From positions 3,348,001 to 3,412,000 of the forward strand of contig NZ_CP141058.1 in assembly GCF_034661175.1 (NCBI RefSeq): a DNA stretch of 64,000 nt. The letters are read 5' to 3'. Shown here one piece after another: positions 1 through 8,312 of the stretch. Position 1 is the stretch's first letter, and each line of letters opens with the position of its first letter. The notes under the pieces are model-generated. The model saw only the letters and a program-made list of their open reading frames with translations. It ran no database searches and had not been told where the DNA came from. Position numbers and translations under genes: made by a program. Source of the DNA: Nocardioides renjunii. GTDB lineage: Bacteria; Actinomycetota; Actinomycetes; Propionibacteriales; Nocardioidaceae.

Positions 1-355
1 CAGTCTCGTCGAAGAGCACCGGGGTCTCGGCGCCGAGCTCCTCGAGCTTCTCCTCGGTCCACGGCTGGACGCCGTCGCCGTCGTCGTCGCCCCACGTCAT
101 CTCGGACATGCCGACGGGCACGACGCCGAGGGCCAAGGGCACCTCCTGGTTGGCGAAGTCGATCGTGGCGACGCGCTCCGGCTTCTCCTCGATCACGGTC
201 TCGCCGTAGGCGTGCGTGATGGTGACGGGCTCCCACTCGGCGGCGCTGGAGCCGCCGTCGTCGGAGGCCGTGTCGTCGGAGGCCGCCTCGTCGCCGCACG
301 CGGCGAGGCTGAGGGAGAGCAGGACCGCTGCGGCCGGTGCCGCCAGCTTCTTCAT
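1..355 (-). CDS. Iron-siderophore ABC transporter substrate-binding lipoprotein (3' end outside window)
   Basis: The N-terminal 118 residues are visible. They begin with a lipoprotein signal: a Lys-rich start, a hydrophobic stretch and a lipobox LSLAAC, so Cys20 should carry the lipid anchor. A low-complexity Asp/Ser linker follows, then ITHAYGETVIEEKPERVATI, the usual opening of FecB/FepB-type periplasmic binding proteins, which deliver ferric siderophores to an ABC importer. The ATG start is fixed by the signal peptide. An IdeR/DtxR-like iron box lies about 30 bp upstream, so iron repression is likely. The C-terminal part and any permease genes are outside the window. Siderophore class cannot be told. 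Confidence 0.85.
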   Translation of the reverse strand, partial: MKKLAAPAAAVLLSLSLAACGDEAASDDTASDDGGSSAAEWEPVTITHAYGETVIEEKPERVATIDFANQEVPLALGVVPVGMSEMTWGDDDGDGVQPWTEEKLEELGAETPVLFDET

Positions 356-385
356 CGGAGTCACGGAGATCCTCACATCGAGACA

Positions 386-404
386 ATAGGTAAGGCTTAC
401 CTTA
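386..404 (-). promoter_or_regulatory. IdeR/DtxR iron box
   Basis: A 19-bp near-palindrome matches the DtxR/IdeR consensus at about 15 of 19 positions (core AGGTAAGGCTTACCTTA). It sits 31 bp upstream of the ATG of the iron-siderophore lipoprotein, where a repressor would block its promoter when iron is plentiful. The match is seen directly; iron regulation is inferred from the known family. Confidence 0.8.
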
Positions 405-559
405 CTTCTGCTCCTCCGCTGCTGGCCACCGGCCCCGCACCCGGCCGGTCGCGGGCAGGCGGAGCGGCGCCGCAGTAGGCTGCGAGCCGGTTCCGCCGCG
501 AACCAGCCCTCGGCCGCCCGCCGTGCCGAGGACGAGGCCCTGCGCCCCGAGGGGGGAGA

Positions 560-1573
560 GTGACCGATCACGACGAGTGGTTGGACGAGCGCCGCACCGA
601 GCTGCTGCTGCTCCTGCTGCGCACGCGTACGTCGTCCGCGTCCAGCCTGTCGGAGACCTTCGCCGACGACGACGTCCCGGAGAGCCTGGCGGCGCTGCGC
701 GAGGCCGGCTTCCTGCGCGGCGATGGCCCCGACCTGACGCCCGTCCCACCGGGCGAGGCGCTGTCGCGCATCGCGGGCTCGGCCCTGGCCCGCGAGCGCG
801 AGGCGCTCGACGCCCTCGACCACCTGGTCCGGCTGCTGCCGACCCTGTCCGACGCCTGGGACGACGGGCGGGCCCAGCGCGCCAGCCACCTCCAGGGGGA
901 GGTCCTGCACGGGAGCGCGGAGTCGCTCGCGGACCGGTGGTACGCCGTGAGCGAGGAGCGACCGCCCGCCGACCCGGGGTGCTCCTACGGCGACATCCCC
1001 TTCGTGCGGGCGCAGTACCGACACCAGCTCGACGTCGTGCAGGCGACCTTCGAGGCACGCGGGCACGGGATGAAGATGCTCCTGCCGGTCGACCAGATGA
1101 CCGACCCCGACAACCGGGAGGCCGTCGACGCGTTCGCCGTGGCCGGCATCGAGATGCGGGTGGCCGCGAACGTGCCGTCCTACATCTACAGCGACCCCGG
1201 CGTGATGGCGGGCCTGCCCCTCACCTGGGGTGCCCGCCTGCCCGCCGACGGCATCGTCCTGCTCTACGACCCGGTCCTCATGGAGCCGGTGGACCAGATC
1301 TTCGACCGGTGGTGGCGGGCAGCGACGCCCTGGCCGCTGGTCGGGTCGGGCTGGGAGCCGGTCATGCAGCTGCTCGGACTGGGCCTCGCCGACGAGCAGA
1401 TCGCCGCGATCCTCGAGCTCGGTGTCCGCACGGTGAGGCGGCGCATCTCGATGGCGATGGAGGACGCCGGGGTCTACTCCCGCTTCGAGCTCGGCATGCA
1501 CTGGGCCCAGCAGGGCCACGCCGCCGAGGGCGTCCCCGACCCGGCCGCCGGGGAGCCGCTCAGCCCCTCATGA
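560..1573 (+). CDS. TrmB/LuxR-type transcriptional regulator (paralogue 1)
   Basis: A 337-aa regulator. Residues about 1-65 resemble a TrmB-like winged helix (LAALREAGFLRGDGPDLTPV), the middle resembles the PLD-like effector region seen in such proteins, and the C-terminus is a LuxR-type helix-turn-helix (GLADEQIAAILELGVRTVRR, then RFELGMHWA). The GTG start follows a GGGGGGAGA purine run, and the N-terminus aligns with the paralogue at 3593-4636, which starts with the same VTxHxxWLDER pattern. Its 3' end overlaps the convergent small gene by 14 bp. Target genes and ligand are unknown; the paralogue and a 49-aa ORF nearby hint at a local regulatory unit. Confidence 0.8.
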   Translation: MTDHDEWLDERRTELLLLLLRTRTSSASSLSETFADDDVPESLAALREAGFLRGDGPDLTPVPPGEALSRIAGSALAREREALDALDHLVRLLPTLSDAWDDGRAQRASHLQGEVLHGSAESLADRWYAVSEERPPADPGCSYGDIPFVRAQYRHQLDVVQATFEARGHGMKMLLPVDQMTDPDNREAVDAFAVAGIEMRVAANVPSYIYSDPGVMAGLPLTWGARLPADGIVLLYDPVLMEPVDQIFDRWWRAATPWPLVGSGWEPVMQLLGLGLADEQIAAILELGVRTVRRRISMAMEDAGVYSRFELGMHWAQQGHAAEGVPDPAAGEPLSPS

Positions 1574-1790
1574 GGGCGTCGACGGCCGTCCTGGCCTCCG
1601 CCATGCCGACGCCGGTCAGGTCGCGGTAGCGCACGATCGCCAGCATCGCCGACCCCTCGCTCACGAGTCGCTCGAGCTCGGCGTCCCCCTCGGGCCCGGA
1701 GGCGGCCGGTGTGCCGCCGTCGAGCGCGTCGAGACGGCGCTCGAGGGCCAGGGTGCGGCGGCGCAGCTCGTAGAGCTCGGCGTCGCTCAT
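1560..1790 (-). CDS. Small protein with ribosomal bL12 C-terminal-like domain
   Basis: A 76-aa protein starting MSDAELYELRRR. The N-terminal half is a short predicted coiled helix with many Glu/Arg/Leu. The C-terminus, AIVRYRDLTGVGMAEARTAV, closely follows the bL12 (L7/L12) C-terminal pattern AIKxxRExTGLGLKEAKxxV. It is far too short to be the ribosomal stalk protein and lacks its N-terminal dimerisation domain, so it is one of the stand-alone bL12-like proteins found in actinobacteria, of unknown role. The ATG overlaps the stop of the upstream secreted-protein gene by 4 nt (ATGA), so the two are probably translationally coupled. Confidence 0.7.
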   Translation of the reverse strand: MSDAELYELRRRTLALERRLDALDGGTPAASGPEGDAELERLVSEGSAMLAIVRYRDLTGVGMAEARTAVDALMRG

Positions 1791-2146
1791 CCCCAGTACA
1801 CCGCCTTGCGCGTCACGACCCACGCGCCGTCGACCCGCACGTAGTAGACGGACACGAAGCCGTACTTCGACCCCGTGCGGTACTCGCGGCTCTGGGTCGC
1901 CGGCTGGTTGGCCAGCGGGTCGCCCGGGTTGGAGGTCATCTTCTTGCCGGACGTGCCGAAGACCCGGTGGACCCGGGTGAGGTCGGTCCCGTCGTGGACC
2001 TTGCGGTACTCGGCCTTGGTGACCACGGGGGTGTTCCTGGTGTCGCTCGACGCCGGGGCGTCGTCCTGCCGGGCCTGCGCCGCGGCGGGGATGCCGAGGA
2101 CCATCGAGCTGACGGCCGAGGCGATGATGACGGTTGTCGTACGCAT
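1787..2146 (-). CDS. Secreted protein, BLIP/SmpA-OmlA-like fold
   Basis: A 119-aa protein. The start is chosen at MRTTTVIIASAVSS because this gives a Sec signal peptide ending near AAAQA-RQ. The mature part has VTKAEYRKVHDGTDLTRVHR followed by VFGTSGK, the 'helix, short loop, GxT...V..ifG' pattern of BLIP/SmpA-OmlA-like domains that bind other proteins. The domain ends with a beta-rich FVSVYYVRVDGAWVV. It probably acts outside the membrane. It forms a two-gene unit with the bL12-like gene (ATGA overlap). The fold call rests on pattern only. Confidence 0.65.
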   Translation of the reverse strand: MRTTTVIIASAVSSMVLGIPAAAQARQDDAPASSDTRNTPVVTKAEYRKVHDGTDLTRVHRVFGTSGKKMTSNPGDPLANQPATQSREYRTGSKYGFVSVYYVRVDGAWVVTRKAVYWG

Positions 2147-2302
2147 CCTGGTTCCTGTCCTGGTGGGCCGGCTGGAGTCCCGCGGAGCGCGGGTGCCGGT
2201 GCCGAGAACGCTAGGCAGCGCGGGTGCCCGAGGGCGAGGGAAATGGCTGTCCGGGAGCTGCCGTGGCAGCAACTCCGGTGCGCCCGGGCGCGAGGGCGCC
2301 GG

Positions 2303-3211
2303 TCAGCGGACGAACAGGGGACGGCGCCAGGCCCACAGCTCGGCGGCGACCACGAGGCCGGGCCAGTCGTGGAGCGACGGCAGGTGCGGGCCGGAGGGCA
2401 GCACGAGGCTGACGCGCTCGCGGCCGCGTCCCGCCGCGGCCCGGAGGGTCGCCAGCAGGAGCATGCGCGCGATCCCGCGCCCCCGGTGGTCGGTGTCGAC
2501 CGACAGCTGGCGGATCCAGCAGATGCTGCCCGCGTCCTCGGCGACGCAGGCGCCGACGACCCGTTCGTCGACCGTGGCCACCTGCACCGACTCCGCGGAC
2601 AGCTCCCACGGGTCGTGGCCCGTCACCACCAGCCGGCCGCCGAGGTCCGGTGCTCGGCGCACCGCGAGGTCGCCGTGGCGCTCGAGGAGGCGGTCGGCCA
2701 CCGCGCGCTGGTCCGTGCGTGGCGGGCGCACGACGAGGTCGGGGGCGGCGGGAGGCGCGTCCTCGGGCGCGCCCGCGACCAGGATCCAGGTCGTGTCACC
2801 GCGGACGTACTGGCGCTCGGCGAGGGCGGCGGCCGCCGCCACGTCGGAGGCAGCGGTCATCTGGCGCAGGGTCGAGAAGCCACGGCGGCGGGCGACGGCC
2901 TCCCCCCACTCGGCGAGGTCGCTGCCGAGCCCCTCCCCCCGGCGCAGGGGCGACACGTGGACGACCAGGTCGGCCGACGACCCGAGCTCGCCGAACGCGA
3001 CCGGCACCGCGCCGTCGAAGTAGCCGAGGCTGCTGCCGGGCAGGTCGAAGCCGGGTCGTTGCCACCGGGACACGAGGTCGAGAGGGGTGGTGACGGGGTG
3101 CCCGAACGCGTACCGCTCCGACGCCGCGACGAGGGCCGCGACGGAGGACTGGTCAGCCAGCCTCAGCCCGCGACAGTCGAGGCCGGCGAGAGGGGGTGAG
3201 GGAACGGGCAC
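2303..3211 (-). CDS. Tandem GNAT-family N-acetyltransferase
   Basis: A 302-aa protein with two GNAT-like halves. The first half has an acetyl-CoA loop-like RRGEGLGSDL at about residue 90. The second has the fuller motif RQLSVDTDHRGRGIARMLL near residue 242, with the R/Q-x-x-G-x-G/A pyrophosphate loop. The double arrangement and the length resemble the MshD-like group, but the sequence does not look like mycothiol synthase itself, so the substrate is unknown. The GTG start has GAGGAT about 7 nt upstream. It lies alone, with no evident operon partner. Confidence 0.75.
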   Translation of the reverse strand: MPVPSPPLAGLDCRGLRLADQSSVAALVAASERYAFGHPVTTPLDLVSRWQRPGFDLPGSSLGYFDGAVPVAFGELGSSADLVVHVSPLRRGEGLGSDLAEWGEAVARRRGFSTLRQMTAASDVAAAAALAERQYVRGDTTWILVAGAPEDAPPAAPDLVVRPPRTDQRAVADRLLERHGDLAVRRAPDLGGRLVVTGHDPWELSAESVQVATVDERVVGACVAEDAGSICWIRQLSVDTDHRGRGIARMLLLATLRAAAGRGRERVSLVLPSGPHLPSLHDWPGLVVAAELWAWRRPLFVR

Positions 3212-3295
3212 GTGCGGATCCTCGTCAGTCGCACTCTGGTGGCCGCGGGCTGCGCGGACACCTGGACGGACGAGTATGGCACCGGTGGGCGCCGG

Positions 3296-3445
3296 TCACC
3301 GGGGTCCGCCGCGGGGCCAGTCGGTGAGCAGGCGGATGTCGGAGTCGATGAGGCGGGCCTGCCGGGTGCGCCACTCGGCGAGGCGCACGGCGGCCTCGAC
3401 GGAACCGGCGGTGCGACGACGGCGGGGACGATCGGTGGTGTGCAT
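3296..3445 (-). CDS. Putative 49-aa basic peptide
   Basis: A short frame starts MHTTDRPRRRRTAGSVEAAV and ends LLTDWPRGGPR. It has high third-position GC (GCC, CTC, ATC, GAC codons), an Arg-rich N-terminus, an amphipathic middle helix and a GGAGAG ribosome site 8 nt before the ATG. It lies 147 bp downstream of the second TrmB/LuxR regulator on the same strand. A weak promoter-like TTGACC-N18-TTGAGT lies in between, at 3540-3569. No family is recognised. It could be a small regulatory peptide or a secreted peptide precursor, or chance; the codon pattern and ribosome site favour a real gene. Confidence 0.45.
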   Translation of the reverse strand: MHTTDRPRRRRTAGSVEAAVRLAEWRTRQARLIDSDIRLLTDWPRGGPR

Positions 3446-3592
3446 GTCGGGTTCTCTCCGGGACGGGACGGTGGACGGCCTGTGGCGGCCGCGAGGCGGG
3501 CCGGGAGCGGTCTGTCGACGCGGCGGCTCGCCCTCCTGAACTCAACACGCGGCGCGGACGACGGGTCAACGAACCGCGTCGGCCTGAACCTG

Positions 3593-4636
3593 TCATGGCA
3601 ACGACTGCGCCGGCCGGTCCACCGGCCGGGCCGGGAGCTGGCCCATGTCGAGGTCCAGCGCCACGTGGTTGTGCGGTCGCGAGCGCTGCGCCCAGTGCAT
3701 CCCGAGCTCGAAGCGCGAGGAGACGCCGAAGTGGGTCATCGCCTCCGCGATCCGGCGACGCACGGTGCGCACGCCCATGCCGAGGATGGCGGCGACCTGC
3801 TCGTCGGTGCGGCCCCGGGCGAGCAGGCGCATCACCGGCAGCCACCCCGCCGGCTCCATCGGCCACGGCGTCGCCGAGGTCCACCAGCGGTCGAAGATCG
3901 AGCCCACGGCGTCGATGAGGGCCGGGTCGTAGACCAGCACGAACCCGTGCGGCCCCGGCGCCCCCCAGCGGAGCGGGATCCCGGCCATCACGCCGGAGTC
4001 GACGTAGAGCCACGTGGGCACCGTCGTCGCGAGGCGTACGTCGACGCCCGACGCGACGAGCGTGTCGCAGGCCTCGCGGTTGGCCGTGTCACCGAGCTGG
4101 TCGGCCGGGAGGATGACCCGCATCCGGGCGCCCGCCTCCTGCGAGGCGGCGCCGGCGGCGGCGAGGTGGGGCAGCAGCTGCTCGTGCACGGGGCCGAAGT
4201 GGCCGTAGGCCACGCCCGGGTCGAGCGGCGGTCGCTGCTGGGTCACGCTCGCCCAGCGCTGCGTGGCGCGCTCGTCGCCCTCGATCACCTCGCCGCGCAC
4301 GTCGTAGTCGTGGGGGGTCTGGCCCATGTCCCAGGCCCGCGACATCGAGGGCAGCTGCCGCACCAGCCGGGTGAGCGCCGCGAGCGACTCCCGCTGGCGC
4401 CCCAGAGCCGCGGTCGCGACCCCGGCCACCGCCGCGTCGGGAGGGACCGCGGTCACCACGTCGCCGTCGATCTCGACGAAGCCGGCGTCGCGGAGGCGGT
4501 GCAGGCTGGTCAGCACGTCGCCGCCGAGGTCGGGCCGGGTGAGCTCGGCCAGTGACGACGAGCGCGACCGCAGCACCTCCACCAGGAGGGAGCGGTGCCG
4601 CTCGTCGAGCCACACGGCGTCGTGGTGTCCGGTCAC
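3593..4636 (-). CDS. TrmB/LuxR-type transcriptional regulator (paralogue 2)
   Basis: A 347-aa paralogue of the gene at 560-1573. It has an N-terminal winged helix (LTSLHRLRDAGFVEIDGDVV), a middle effector region, and a C-terminal LuxR-type helix-turn-helix (RTDEQVAAILGMGVRTVRRR, then SSRFELGMHWAQR). The frame stays open further upstream. The GTG at 4636 was chosen because GGGGAGTGGAC precedes it and because the product then begins VTGHHDAVWLDER, matching the paralogue. Target and signal are unknown. It may control the 49-aa ORF downstream or the divergent YczE-like gene. Confidence 0.8.
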   Translation of the reverse strand: MTGHHDAVWLDERHRSLLVEVLRSRSSSLAELTRPDLGGDVLTSLHRLRDAGFVEIDGDVVTAVPPDAAVAGVATAALGRQRESLAALTRLVRQLPSMSRAWDMGQTPHDYDVRGEVIEGDERATQRWASVTQQRPPLDPGVAYGHFGPVHEQLLPHLAAAGAASQEAGARMRVILPADQLGDTANREACDTLVASGVDVRLATTVPTWLYVDSGVMAGIPLRWGAPGPHGFVLVYDPALIDAVGSIFDRWWTSATPWPMEPAGWLPVMRLLARGRTDEQVAAILGMGVRTVRRRIAEAMTHFGVSSRFELGMHWAQRSRPHNHVALDLDMGQLPARPVDRPAQSLP

Positions 4637-4770
4637 GTCCACTCCCCTCGTCCGCCCGCCGTCGGCAGGTGTCGGCCGTGGCAGCCATTGCCGATCGCGC
4701 CCCCACCCCGGCGCGGTGAGGATGAGGAGGCGGGCTCCCGCCCGCCACCATCCGAGGAAGGACCGGCACC

Positions 4771-5541
4771 GTGCCAGGACGCAGACGAGGGACAGCACCG
4801 CAGGGCGGAGCCGCGTGCACGACGGCGCTCGTGGAGCACGACGACGGCGAGGCGTGCCCCGCCGGCAGCCCCGCCGGCAGGGCGTCGCTCGTCGACCTGG
4901 GCCCCGTCGAGCAGCTGCGCGCCGGACGCCTCGGCGCCCGGCTCCTCCGGCTGTACGCGGGGCTGGCGGTCTACGGCGCCTCGCTCACCGTGATGGTCCG
5001 TGCCGACCTCGGCCTCGCGCCCTGGGACGTCCTCCAGTCGGGCATCACCCGCTACGTGCCCCTGACGCTCGGGCAGGCCGTCGTGGCGGTCAGCTTCGTC
5101 GTGCTGCTGCTGTGGGTCCCGCTGAGGGAGAAGCCCGGCCTCGGCACGCTGTCCAACGCCGTCGTCGTCGGGGTCGTCTGCGACCTCACCATGCCGCTGA
5201 TCGACCGGCCGGACCACCTGGCCGCACGCCTCCTGATGATGCTGCTCGGCGTCGCGATGTGCGGGCTCGCCACCGCCCTCTACATCGGGGCGCAGCTCGG
5301 GCGCGGTCCCCGGGACGGGCTGATGACCGGCCTGGCCCGCCGCACGGGGCTGTCCCTGCGACTGGTGCGCACCGGGCTCGAGGTCGCGGTGGTGGCCGTC
5401 GGGCTGCTGCTGGGCGGGGTGATCGGTCCCGGCACGGTGGTCTTCGCGGTGACGATCGGGCCGGTCACCCAGGCGCTGCTGCCCCGCTTCACCGTCTCGC
5501 TGCGCGCACCGCAGCGACCGCGGCGCACCGGCGAGCGGTAG
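4771..5541 (+). CDS. YczE/YitT-like integral membrane protein
   Basis: A 256-aa protein with about five to six hydrophobic segments after a roughly 50-residue hydrophilic N-terminus. The signature LAVYGASLTVMVRADLGLAP followed by WDVLQSGI, and later GAQLGRGPRDGLM, is typical of YczE/YyaS-type members of the YitT superfamily. Their transport or sensing role is not established. The GTG start has GAGGAAGGA 8 nt upstream. It is divergent from the second TrmB/LuxR regulator, 134 bp away, which may regulate it. Confidence 0.75.
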   Translation: MPGRRRGTAPQGGAACTTALVEHDDGEACPAGSPAGRASLVDLGPVEQLRAGRLGARLLRLYAGLAVYGASLTVMVRADLGLAPWDVLQSGITRYVPLTLGQAVVAVSFVVLLLWVPLREKPGLGTLSNAVVVGVVCDLTMPLIDRPDHLAARLLMMLLGVAMCGLATALYIGAQLGRGPRDGLMTGLARRTGLSLRLVRTGLEVAVVAVGLLLGGVIGPGTVVFAVTIGPVTQALLPRFTVSLRAPQRPRRTGER

Positions 5542-5563
5542 CGCAGCGGGGCGGAGGCGGGCG

Positions 5564-7144
5564 TCAGAAGAGATCGGGCACCGTCCAGCCGTCGAGGTCG
5601 TACTCGGAGAGGAACTCGTCGGCGAAGCCCTTCATCGCGTCGACGTCGCCGCGCGCCTGCGCGGCGTGCAGCAGCTCCGCCTTCACGCTCTCGTGGTTGC
5701 CCGAGTAGTTGCGCTCGTAGAGCTCGTGCCGGCTGCCGAACTCGGAGCCGATCGAGTCCCACAGCGCCTTCATCACCTTGACCCGCTCGACGGCCGTGAT
5801 CCCGTCGGAGCCGCGGACGTACTTGTCGAGGTAGGGCCGCACCTCCGGCGAGTGGAAGTCGGCGGCACCGGACGGCAGGTAGATGAGCCCCGACGCGACG
5901 TCCTGCTCGATGATCTCCTTGACGCGCGGGTAGCCCTGCATCATGAACATCCGGTAGGTGAGGCCGTACTCCAGCTTCGGGATGACGGCATCGCCCACCC
6001 ACTGCTCGGGGTCGCGGGCCATCGACTCCGACAGCGACCAGAACAGGTTGCGCCAGCCGATCACCTCACCGACGCGCGTCTGCACGCCACGGAAGCCCCC
6101 GGACCCGGTGCAGTCGAGCGCCTTCAGGAGCAGGCCGGCGAGGAAGTCGAGCTTCACGGCCAGGCGGGTGCAGCCCTGGAAGGTGAACCGGGGCAGGAAG
6201 CCCGACTGGGGGAAGAAGGCGTTGACGCGGTCGACGTCGCCGTACATGAAGACGTTCTCCCACGGCACGAGCACCTTGTCGAAGACGAAGATCGTGTCGT
6301 TCTCGTCCATGCGGCTCGACAGCGGGTAGTCGTACGGCGACCCGTTCCGGGCGGCCTGCTGGGCGTAGGACGTGCGGCAGATGAGCTTCACGCCCGGGGC
6401 GTTCATCGGCACGGTGCACACCAGCGCGAACTGCTTCTTGCGGATCGGCAGCCCGTAGTGGCCGATGAAGTTGTAGTGGGTGATCGCGCTCCCCGTCGCG
6501 ACGACCTTGGCGCCGGAGACGACCAGGCCGGCGTCGGTCTCCTTCTCCACCTTCATGTAGACGTCACCGACCTCGTCGGGCGGCAGCTGGCGGTCCACCG
6601 GCGGGTTGATGATCGCGTGGTTCCAGTAGAGGACCTTCTCCTGCGACTCGCGGTACCAGCGCTCGGCGTTCTCCTGGAACGGCGCGTAGAGCTCCTTGTT
6701 GGCGTGCAGCGTGCCCAGGAAGCTGGCCTTGTAGTCGGGCGAGCGGCCCATCCACCCCCACGTCATCCGCGCCCAGCGGGCGATCGCGTCGCGCTCCCTG
6801 AGCAGGTCCGCGGACGACGTCGGCGTGCGGAAGAACGGCATCGTCACCCCACCACTGCCGGTGTCGGTGGGGACGGTCAGCTCGTCGACGTGGGGCCCCG
6901 TGTGCAGGGCGTCGTAGAGGCGCGCGGTCATCCGCACCGGGTTGCGGAAGGCGGGATGGGTGGTCACGTCGGCGACCCGCTCGCCGCCGAGGTGGATCTC
7001 GCGGTCGTCCCGCAGCGACTCGACGTACTCGTCACCGGTCATCGGACGCGACGCGAAGCTCTGCCGGCGGTTGGCCGGCGAGCCGGCCGCCGGGTTGACG
7101 CTCGGCGCGCCCTCGTGGGTCGCGCTCGCGGTCAGGGTGTCCAT
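5564..7144 (-). CDS. 4-hydroxyphenylacetate 3-monooxygenase-type (HpaB) flavin-dependent hydroxylase, oxygenase component
   Basis: A 526-aa protein matching the HpaB/PvcC family, which uses reduced FAD from a partner reductase to hydroxylate phenols to catechols. Typical segments are [46 protein letters not shown], the [19 protein letters not shown] segment and [14 protein letters not shown]. Length fits the long HpaB form. No HpaC-like flavin reductase lies next to it, so reducing power must come from elsewhere. It is divergent from an AraC regulator, with a 20-bp-spaced direct repeat between them. The exact phenolic substrate cannot be told. Confidence 0.85.
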   Translation of the reverse strand: MDTLTASATHEGAPSVNPAAGSPANRRQSFASRPMTGDEYVESLRDDREIHLGGERVADVTTHPAFRNPVRMTARLYDALHTGPHVDELTVPTDTGSGGVTMPFFRTPTSSADLLRERDAIARWARMTWGWMGRSPDYKASFLGTLHANKELYAPFQENAERWYRESQEKVLYWNHAIINPPVDRQLPPDEVGDVYMKVEKETDAGLVVSGAKVVATGSAITHYNFIGHYGLPIRKKQFALVCTVPMNAPGVKLICRTSYAQQAARNGSPYDYPLSSRMDENDTIFVFDKVLVPWENVFMYGDVDRVNAFFPQSGFLPRFTFQGCTRLAVKLDFLAGLLLKALDCTGSGGFRGVQTRVGEVIGWRNLFWSLSESMARDPEQWVGDAVIPKLEYGLTYRMFMMQGYPRVKEIIEQDVASGLIYLPSGAADFHSPEVRPYLDKYVRGSDGITAVERVKVMKALWDSIGSEFGSRHELYERNYSGNHESVKAELLHAAQARGDVDAMKGFADEFLSEYDLDGWTVPDLF

Positions 7145-7180
7145 GGCGGGACGCTAGGGACGCCGCGACCGCCCTGTCGA

Positions 7181-7213
7181 TCCGCATCGCGCACCGCCTG
7201 TCCGCATTGCGCG
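7181..7213. promoter_or_regulatory. Direct-repeat operator between hydroxylase and AraC gene
   Basis: Two copies of TCCGCATYGCGC start at 7181 and 7201, 20 bp apart, so they lie on the same face of the helix. This is the usual layout for AraC-family activators. The site is about 37 bp upstream of the hydroxylase start and about 100 bp from the AraC start. The repeats are seen directly; the binding protein is inferred from position. Confidence 0.6.
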
Positions 7214-7308
7214 ACGGAGACGCTCGCGCGCTGACGCGCGCGGCCGTAGCATGTCTCGCGTCACAGGCCCGAGTCCCGTGCACTGGCCCGGACGACGAGG
7301 AGGTGCGC

Positions 7309-8223
7309 GTGCCACGGCCCGAGGTCGACTACGACGCCCTGTCCGGCGCGGTCAGCGACGCCTACTTCCCGCACCGCCTGACGGTGCAGCGCGAACGCCC
7401 GGGCCCCGACGCCACCCTGCGCGCCGTCACCCTGGGGTCGGTCCGGCTGGCACGCATCGGCTGGGGCTCGGACGTGGCCGTCGAGTCCGACCACCCCGGT
7501 GCGTGGGCGGTCAACGTCCCGCGCAGCGGTGTCCTCGAGGCGCGGCTGGGCGAGCGCCACGTGCTCTCGGTCGACGGCCAGGCCACCGTGTGCCCACCCG
7601 ACGTCCGCACGAGCATGACCCACTGGTCGGCCGACTGCTCGATCCTCGGCATGCGGGTCGAGCGCGACTACCTCGACAAGGAGGTCGCCACCCTCGTCGG
7701 CTCCTCGACCAGGGCGATGCCGCAGCAGCTCGACCTGCGGGGCGGCGCCGGGCTGATGTGGCTCACGCTGGTGTCCTCGATCGGCGCCGAGGCGCTGCGC
7801 AGGCCCGAGCTGGTCGGCGACGACCCGGTCGCCCGGCGGCTGGGCGCCACGCTCACCGCCGCGCTGGTCATGGCGTGCTACCCCGAGGACGTGGACCGCC
7901 ACTCGCTGCAGCCGCGCATCGTCACGCGCGTCGTCGACGCCCTCGAGGCCGACCCGTCCCGCCAGTGGACCGCGTCCGACCTCGCCGGCATCGCCGGGGT
8001 CGGGATCAGGCGCCTCCAGCAGGGCTTCCGCGAGCACCGCGGCGCCGCGCCCCTGACGGTGCTGCACGAGATCCGGCTCGACCGGGTCCACGCCGACCTC
8101 GTCGCCGGCGGCACCACCGTGGCCGCCGCGGCCCACCGCTGGGGCTTCACCCACCTGGGCCGGTTCGCGGCGGCCTACCGCGACCGCTTCGGGGTGTCGC
8201 CCTCGCAGACGCTGCGGTCCTGA
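7309..8223 (+). CDS. AraC-family transcriptional regulator
   Basis: A 304-aa regulator. The N-terminal ~180 residues fit the AraC_binding_2 cupin-like domain (AWAVNVPRSGVLEARLG). The C-terminus has two helix-turn-helix units: WTASDLAGIAGVGIRRLQQG, then AAAAHRWGFTHLGRFAAAYR followed by RFGVSPSQTLR. The frame extends upstream, but AGGAGG at 7298-7303 gives 5-nt spacing to the GTG at 7309, which is preferred over the adjacent GTG at 7303. Divergent placement suggests it controls the HpaB-type hydroxylase. Related regulators, such as those of nitrophenol or phenol hydroxylases, respond to the aromatic substrate. Confidence 0.85.
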   Translation: MPRPEVDYDALSGAVSDAYFPHRLTVQRERPGPDATLRAVTLGSVRLARIGWGSDVAVESDHPGAWAVNVPRSGVLEARLGERHVLSVDGQATVCPPDVRTSMTHWSADCSILGMRVERDYLDKEVATLVGSSTRAMPQQLDLRGGAGLMWLTLVSSIGAEALRRPELVGDDPVARRLGATLTAALVMACYPEDVDRHSLQPRIVTRVVDALEADPSRQWTASDLAGIAGVGIRRLQQGFREHRGAAPLTVLHEIRLDRVHADLVAGGTTVAAAAHRWGFTHLGRFAAAYRDRFGVSPSQTLRS

Positions 8224-8230
8224 TCGCCGA

Positions 8231-8259
8231 CGCCCCGACGTCCGGAGGACGTCGGGGCG
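8231..8259. terminator. Bidirectional hairpin terminator
   Basis: A perfect 13-bp stem (CGCCCCGACGTCC with its complement) closes on a 3-nt GGA loop, 8 bp after the AraC stop and between two convergent genes. There is no T-run, as is common in high-GC actinobacteria. Confidence 0.75.
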
Positions 8260-8312
8260 CGGCGCGGTGCGGCGGGTGCAGCGTGGTGCGGCGTGGTGCG
8301 GCGGTGCTGCGG

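Noticed and set aside
2650..3199. Long open frames on the plus strand opposite the GNAT gene
   Set aside because: Arg/Gly/Ala-rich antisense products with no family similarity, typical of high-GC shadow frames.
8281..8300. Two direct copies of GCGTGGTGCG
   Set aside because: Short, low-complexity sequence in a 50-bp gap; no sign of a wider repeat family or function.
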